The notes beneath the pieces were generated by a model. That model was not told where the DNA came from. It ran no database searches and saw nothing but the letters and a program-made list of their open reading frames with translations. The translations under genes and the position numbers were made by a program. Below are positions 53,701-62,600 of a stretch of 64,000 nt of DNA, in pieces. Origin of the DNA: Glandiceps talaboti (Eukaryota; Hemichordata; Enteropneusta; Spengelidae); the NCBI RefSeq assembly GCF_964340395.1, contig NC_135549.1, forward strand, positions 27,775,095-27,839,094. The letters are read 5' to 3'. Within the stretch, counting starts at the first letter, position 1. Each line of letters opens with the position of its first letter.

Positions 53701-56700
53701 TTACCCCCTCATGCTGTTATGTAGCTTTCAGCCTCAGTTGTTGCATAATAGCCCTCGTGTAACAGACGTTTGCTACCATAGTTCCCTCATAGCCAGGCAA
53801 TAAATGTATAATAGACATGTTTTGATAAACCATTTTGATACAACAACAAAATTAACAAATTGAGAAGAAGCTATGTTGACATTTTTCAGAAAAACAACTT
53901 AATTAGTCTTGGAGTTTTTGGATGTCAATCAATGTGGGTTGCATCTGTATGTAGCACATGATTTATGAAATGTTTGAAGTGCCTCAGTCATTATGTACAT
54001 GTACTTTGGAGGTCCCACACCATGGAAGCCTAGCAAGTAATGTCTTGGGATTCTCAAACAACTACCATAAAACTACTGATGCAGATGCACAATGTGATAG
54101 TAATCATTCAAACAGGCAACTGGGTACTATAAATTCCACATATATATTTTGTTCAGACACGTTCACCCTGGCTAGTCTGAGTTATACTGTATGTTAACTT
54201 TTACCTGTTATTTCAGATTAATGATGCAGTAGGCAACGAATGGCCATGGATTTACTTTGTTAGTCTTATTATTGTTGGCTCATTTTTTGTACTTAACCTC
54301 GTTTTGGGTGTACTTAGTGGGTAAGTCAATTTTGATAATCAAACTTTAATTTTTTTAAAATTAATTGTTGTTGTGGATAATTAATTTGAAGGTTATTTAT
54401 TAAATATACAATAAGTAGGGAACTTGTTAGCTTATCTGTCATGAATCGTATGGTATGGTAGATTGCATTGCATTGATACACCTGAATCATTCACCGAGTT
54501 GTTTCCCCCCCCCCACCACAATAGAATGCTAATGATGGGGTGTTTTTGATGAAACAGTAGAATCAGCTTCAAATCAATTTACGTTTTGTGTGAGGATGTT
54601 GAGAATTAATATTAGTTGATATACCAGTATGGATTTCCGGCATTAGTACTATTTTATCAATTGTGAAACAACAATTGCAAAGAACAGCAAGCTTTATTGA
54701 TATTGTTCTATTTACCCTCTCCAGAGAGTTTTCTAAGGAAAGAGAAAAAGCCAAAGCAAGAGGTGACTTCCAAAAACTTAGAGAAAAACAACAAATTGAA
54801 GAAGACCTCAAAGGTTATTTAGATTGGATAACACAAGCAGGTAAATGAACCCACGCCTGTATTCTGCATTCCAATTACAATGACATGATGTCTGCATTTC
54901 AAGTGTCTTTTAATAGTTTACAATTCCACCACCTTTAATGTATTCTTCAGAACATTTGCAGCTGTTATTTGGTAGTCAAGCTAAAACATATGAACCTTTC
55001 AATTCACCAGCCAGATAAAACTGTGGAAGGGTCTTTGAAGAAGAACTTTCATGACTGTATCATGTACCTAATGTTGATAATTGAGTGATGATCGAGTTCC
55101 AAAGAGGAATTTCATTCAGAGTTTTCCTTAGTATTCAGTTACAATGTTTAGTGAATATCTACAAGTGTCAATTGCTCTTCTTCGGTTTATATTGGCGATG
55201 ATATCTTGTCATTATTCTTGTTCAAGTAATGTAGTGTATAACTTGCAATATTGCATATAAATGTTTTTAACATTATAGAAGATCTAGACCCTGATAATGA
55301 AAGTGAACCCGAAGCAGGTGCTCCCCCAAAACATGGTAAGCAGTCCGTCTCTGTCCTTCTGCTGTAATCATTTCATTAATCTATTATTATACCAGTCAAC
55401 CATTTGTCATGTGTCTTTAGTCACAGCCAGGAATGTCAATCAATCTTGTTTCATTTTTTTATTGTGACTACATCGACATGCAACACTTTGCTTGTCACAG
55501 GTGACTTTTCAAAATATAACTATTTGTGAATAAGGGAATCTACTGATGCAAGACATCGAGTATCCATTTGAATTGTTCATCTAAATTCATACTATATACC
55601 GTGTATTCTTAACACATTTTTATATACCAGGTGTTATCTGCTCCTGTCTGATACATCAAACTTATGGTTTGATTCTTTTCCCCACCAAATACTGGTTCAA
55701 CAAATATACCCACTATCATGATACTGTGGTTGTGTCCACCAAATAAACCAGTTTATTCTGACTACAATGTGTTCTGGGTACCTGTGTCCTTTCTTGAGCA
55801 CAACCATATGCCTCAATCCTAGACTAAGTCTTTCTTCCTGTTCACTTGCCTAAAATGCATCCTGTGCCTTGATCCTGCCCAAGCCATACATTAGGGACAT
55901 CTATCATGTTGTCTTTCAAATAATATATTCTTCTTCACTGTACACAATGTGTTGAACATATCCTGCCATGTTTTTGGATCCTGTCCAGATCATGTACTAG
56001 CTATAGCTATAGCTATAGGTATGAGGAGCATGTCTTTTTGACCAAACAGTTATTCTGATCAATGTACACTTGATTCTTGAACTTACTTTACCATGTATCC
56101 CGATGCTGTCCAGATTATATACTAACTATCGGATCACGTCTCTTTGCAAAACAGAGATTCTGATAACAAACACTTGTTGTCTTGAATTTATTCTACCATG
56201 TATTCTGATCCTGTCCAGATCATGTACTTGCTATAGCTACAGTAGTACTATGGATCATATCTGATCGGCTAAACAGACAGTTTGACCAAATACACTTGTT
56301 ACCTACCATGTATCCAGATCATCAGATCCATGTACCAGTTACAGCAGTATGTTTTCATGGTTCTGGGAATATGTCTTCTTGACCAACCAGGCATTCAATG
56401 ACAGCATACCAGTTATTGGGATCCATTGCTCACCAAGAACTTGTATTATGCTAGTTCCAAACTCAAGATATGAAGATTGTCTTCCCTCTTGGCAAACATT
56501 TCCCATTCATACCAAACACCACATATTGATCGATTATTTCCCTCTTTCAAGATAACCCTATCCTGCCCACACCATAGGCCCATATGTTGTAAGTTCCAAA
56601 CGTAAAATAAGGAGATTTTTCCTCTTGGCAACCCATGTATCCTGATCCCAAACACAAGGATATATATATTGTAAACCAGGTATCTCGGACCCACCTATGG

Positions 56701-59436
56701 CATGCTGATCCAGATAAGGAATGTGCCCATTAAAGAATTCTTAAATTGAAATAATTCTTACTTGAGCTGAGATTAATATAATTGACATATCTGCTATTTC
56801 AGCATTAAATCCCCCTGTGCAACTTATATTATACTCTACCAATATACAAACATGTTACTGATATAACATATTACAGAATTAACTTTAATTGATACTGGAG
56901 ATAGGATTACAATCCCAGGTTTCTCATCACATGCACTTTTCACTTTGCTATTTCTCTACCTAGGTATTCAAGTATACAACACAGTTGGTATGATCCTATC
57001 TACAATGTACATTTAACGCCACATACCTGTCAAACATTACCCCCACTTATATTATATCACCTGACTGATACATCTCTAACAACTTATTGTCTCCCTCAGT
57101 ATGTTTTAAGCTGGACTGAGTACATATAAGCAGTTCTTGGTATTATTATCAAATCAGAGAAAATAATTTTTTTTTGGCCAGTTGAAACAAGCCCAAATTG
57201 TAGTGTACAAACAGAGGCATGAGAACAATTTATGTTTGTTAGAGTTTTTGAAGGCTAAAAGAGTATGCAGTTATATCCAGTATTACAGAGACTTCTGGGA
57301 AATGATCTCTTGAGTCATATCAGATGACTCCCTGATATTTGTTCACCTTATTCTAGTCCTTTGGTAAAAAGTGAAAGGTAAACCATGCCCATTCCAACCA
57401 TATTTGGCAAGCTAGCTCTTCATGTACATGTACAACATATTACATTTTCATTCCGTGTATCATTGCCTCATCCAAAAATGTATCATGATCAGTCTTAATC
57501 AGTAAACACAGGTACATATGAATTTGCAGTGTAAAATACCAAGACAGACTTATTGAGTCCAGCATGTACTCTTTTATCATCAGAGTACATGTATTATACC
57601 ATGCTGGCATGGATGTTCAAATCCAAGCATTAATATGTATTACATTCCAAGGAATTTATGTATTAATCAAATTAATTCACCTTTCACGAACTCAAAGTGT
57701 GAACCAATCACTAACCAGTATTAACAATTGTCTAATGTTGTCTATAGTTTTTATATATGTTGGTACTTGCTCATATTCTGTCTTTATTCACTATTTTTCT
57801 GAAAGAACTTTAGATGGTGCTGACAACTTTGTAAATTTTAAACAACCTGTACAAAAATAGTTTGAATATACTGACTAGTTTTCACACCTACGTAGGTGTT
57901 TTCAGGATCCGTAGATTTGAGGTAAACAATGAAATAATGTCAGCTTCAATGTAAAGTATTTAAAAAGTTCTTTTTTGAAAACTAGCTATGTACATGTAAA
58001 TACTGTTTTGCAGCTCTGTGTTGTACAAATGTTGGTTAGATCCTACCATGTATATATAGTTACAGATCTTAGTTGATCATAGTGTTACAATTGCTAACAA
58101 CACCATAAAAATCTGCCTATTTGCTCTTCTCTTGCCACGCTTTCAGTTCTTTGGAAAAGGTTTGGTACACTTACAACAAAAGGTAGGAAAGCACACCAAG
58201 ACAGTGCATAGATGTAGTGGCATACCATACACCTTCCTGTGCTTTCCCCCCCCAACCTATGCATTGCGGCATTTGTTATTTGTGTAATGGGCTGTCCGCT
58301 TACGTTGCAGGTCTCAGCATAGAGTCTCAGGTGTTCCTGGGTCTCTTGTCTGACACTATGCATTGTAGTAGATAGATTGTATTGTCGTAGATTAGATTAG
58401 ATTAGATTACCGGTAGATTAGATTAGATTAGATGTAATTGTTATGTAAAGACTTGTCATCTGTAACAAATGTTGTATTTGTGCATTCATTGTATCATTAC
58501 TCACCTTCATGGTACGTAACATTTTGTGTATGTATACCATTTACACTGTACATTACACATTCATACTAGTCCATTTTTCATGTTGCTCATAGGAGGATGG
58601 TGGTCAAGTTGGTCAAATCAATCTACTTGAACAAAAATGTAACTAAAATTGACTCTTTTTTGTCAAATTGAAAAAGAAACAAAAAAAAATGTAGTCACAA
58701 TTATGAAACTAATGGAAATTTTACAATTCATACAATGAAAAGATGAGTTAACGTTGACTTGCATTACTCTAGTAACAGTTTCCATAAACCTGAAATTTTT
58801 TAGCGGCAAAAAAAAAAAGAAGAAGAAAAGATCCAAAAGTTTTAGCACCAAAAAAAAGATCCAAAAATGAAAAAAATGTTTCTCTGTAAGTGAATGTTGT
58901 TTCAATCATTTGAAAGGAGTAAATGAACACTGTAAAGAGATGTTAACAAAAGTCCAATTTGACCCTTTCCTCCATTTAGCAGACTACTACAACTACTACA
59001 ACTACTACTAGGCATTGACCAGCTGAAGAGAACCACATGCGCAAAAGCATCTTACTTATTTATAATATATGATATAACAAAAAAGATGCTTAAAGTGTAA
59101 CCATGACAACAAAGTAATTCATAACATGTATAAGCTGTATTACAATGCTGTTAAATTATATCAATTTGTTGGCGTCGCTGTTGTGCGTTCTTTCCTGTTA
59201 AATGTAGTCTAATGTATGTATTATGACTGTGTCTAAACATCATTTAAACCTACTTATGTATAATTAAACAATATCGAATTATGTAAGACCATCATTTTGT
59301 TTCATCATCTTTTTGAATTAGTCAAATCATTTTACAGTGTTGTTTATCAAACTGTTAACATAACTCAAGTTTAAGTCAATCAACTGTTTATCACCATAAT
59401 GTACAATGTATGTATGTATGTATGTATGTATGTATG

Positions 59437-59468
<32 letters not shown>

Positions 59469-59591
59469 CTAAAAGTACATATGTGTAGTCACAAACAAGA
59501 CATGTAATATAAATGACATAAATACACACATGTTCATGTAAGATATAAATGTTTATCAGTGTGTTTTTAACTATAAAATAGAAACAAAATG

Positions 59592-59635
<44 letters not shown>

Positions 59636-62600
59636 TTTATTATCCCTCACGGGGAAATTTGTCTTGCAACAACACAGAAAAGCATACATATAATCTTACA
59701 CATTAAATGATGTAAATTATAACAAGAAGTAATTTCAACCATAGCACCTCAAAGACTTCACGTCTTATCACAGCACATCCTCAAATGTAAACTACATGTG
59801 GACTTAATTTACAAATTGCACAGTGACACCATCTTGTCTTACTCAATGCACCAACTAAATTATAATGGAATTATACGTGTAGCCACAGTTACATAGTTGT
59901 AGTACATATTGCGACACAGTACAACAATGTTTGAACACATATCTTCTGTTCAACTCTCTTTGTAGGTTATACTTGTGTGATGATGTAAAATACAAAATAT
60001 ATCCACTTCAAACACTAAAAAAACCACCACCCTGGTACTTTAATGATCGTTTTCTTCTCTTCACCTTTCAGCAGTATGTGCATGTTTTTTCCTCGTATCA
60101 CCGTGGCAACAAATGACCATTTTTTTTTACTGTATTAGCTAGATATTTTACACATATCTACAGAGTTTCACTTCATATATTTTGTACAATTGTGTATGGC
60201 CTCAATCTTGTAGTGTCCATATTTTTTGTAGTTCAACAGTTTGTTGTAATGTCACATGTATGTATCACTTACTAACTTGGCCATTTTACATTTACTTTCT
60301 TGCCTGTAATTATGCAGTTCCTAAGCCAATGAGTGAAACAGATTCGTCAGAAAAAACAGAAGAACTTGGTAGTGGTGAAATTCAACAACAGTCATGGTTT
60401 GAAAAGAAAAGGTAGGAATTTTTGACAGTGGTTTTTTAACTTTAAGTTGGTTACACAGACAGATGGATGGAGGGACAGATGGATGACCGGACAGACATAT
60501 AGCACTACTGAACCTCAGTTTAGCACATGCATGTAGGTACATCTTGTGCATTTGTGTGGTGTCCTGAAAATTTCAGAACCCCAGTTCCAAAGGAGAGAGA
60601 GTGATGTTGTAAATCTTGCCTGGTATGAAGAGTATTAAAAATATACATGTATATGTATGGTCATGCAATTTGTAAAGTCCCACGATTCAGTCCCAGGTTA
60701 ATTCTTGCATCAGTGCAACTTTATCAGTGGTACCATATTAAAACATTTTACATTCTCATTTGTTCTGGACTAACTTTTTCTATAAGGCTACCAGAAATCT
60801 GTTTTTCACACCTGTTGATTTTAGTCTTAATCTGAAATGAGCTTTTAAACGGTGTGTTGATTTTCTGTCTTGTTGATTACAGGAAACAAATCAGAAGAAT
60901 GAACAGAAGATGTCGGCGAATGTGTCGACAAGCCGTTAAATCTCAAGCTCTCTACTGGATAGTTATAGTCATGGTTTTTCTAAATACGTGTACACTAGCA
61001 TCAGAACATTACGACCAAGGCCCATGGTTGGCCAGCTTTCAAAGTAAGTACCAACATGATCCTTAAATGAAGTAATACTATGTCAAAGCAACTTTACACA
61101 GTCATACTTTTTCAGATTATCTTTCAAAAGTCAAAGAGTTAGTAGCATCTCAAGTTATCATGTCCAAATGACCTGTATAGATGAATCTACATTGTACATG
61201 CTTCTAATTGATGAATGCTATGTTTTGTTATGTTATGTTGTCATGTTGCGCTATGTTATGTTATGCTATATTATGCTATGCTAGGTTATGTTATGCTATG
61301 CTGTTGTGCTATGTTATGCTATGTTGTGTATGTTATAAGTGATGTGTTGTGTTGTGTATGCTATGTTATGTAATGCTATGTTGTTATGTTATGCTATGCT
61401 GTTATGCTATGTTATGTTATGCTAAGCTGTTATGTTATGCTATGCTGTTATGCTATGTTATGTTATGTTATGCTGTTATGCTGTGTTATGTTATGTTATG
61501 TTATGCTGTTATGCTATGTTATGCTATGCTGTTATGCTATTTTGTGTGTTATAAATGGTGTGTTGTGTTGTGTTGTGTTATGTTATGTTATGTTATATTA
61601 TGTTATTTTATGTTGTGTTGTGTTGTGTATGTTATGTTATTCTATTATTGTTTATTAATATGTCTTATGTGGACTTATCAAATTATACAATTTTTAAAAT
61701 AAGATTTACAATCTTTAAGATTTATTCATCAAATAACTTTTTGAAACATTTGTTTTTCTTTTCTATTTCAGATTATGCCAACCTGTGCTTTGTAGTGATA
61801 TTCACCATAGAAATGTTACTCAAAATGTACAGTTTAGGTCTGAATGGCTATTTTGTATCTCTTTTCAACCGATTTGACTGCTTTGTAGTCTGCAGTAGTC
61901 TTCTCGAAATGGTGCTCATCTATGCAGCTCTTATCCCTCCCATTGGTATCAGTGTCTTGCGTTGTGTACGCCTTCTTCGGGTTTTCAAAGCAACAAGGTA
62001 GGTCACTCCTATTTATATATTCAGTGTCTTGCACTGCGTACACTCCTTTAGGTTTCCAAGGCAACCAGGTACATTGTACATACAGCACATTGCAGGTTAA
62101 TGTTCACTGACTGTGTTTGATACACAACCACCACACACACACACACACACACAGACCAATAATAGAGAAACTGTGCATGCTACACTTTAAGATAGCAAGA
62201 TTGAATGAATACAGTTTCTTGCTATTTTTTTTTGGTCTAAATGAAATGAACTAATGTGCCACTATGTAGACATCAAATGTAGACATAAAATCAATTGCGC
62301 CTGTATGTCTACACTTAGTTGCAGTATGTTCAATTGGTTGATTTCATTCAGACTAAATTTAGCAGGAAATTGAGATCCTGCAATCTTGGTGTAGAATGTG
62401 CCAGTTTCTTATTGGTTTCTGTGTGGGTGTAGCAAACAGAGAGCTATAGTGAAAGGTAACCTGCAGTGCACTGTATTACATTTATACATACTTTCTATTG
62501 GAAGCTATGTCTTCTTCCATTTTGTTGTTACGAGTTTCCATAAAAACAAATTTTGTTACTTTTTACAGAAATACCTGTCATTGCCTTTTTTTGCAAAGTT

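Noticed and set aside
61349-61702. Cys/Met/Leu/Tyr-rich open frames
   Set aside because: Pure product of the pentanucleotide satellite.
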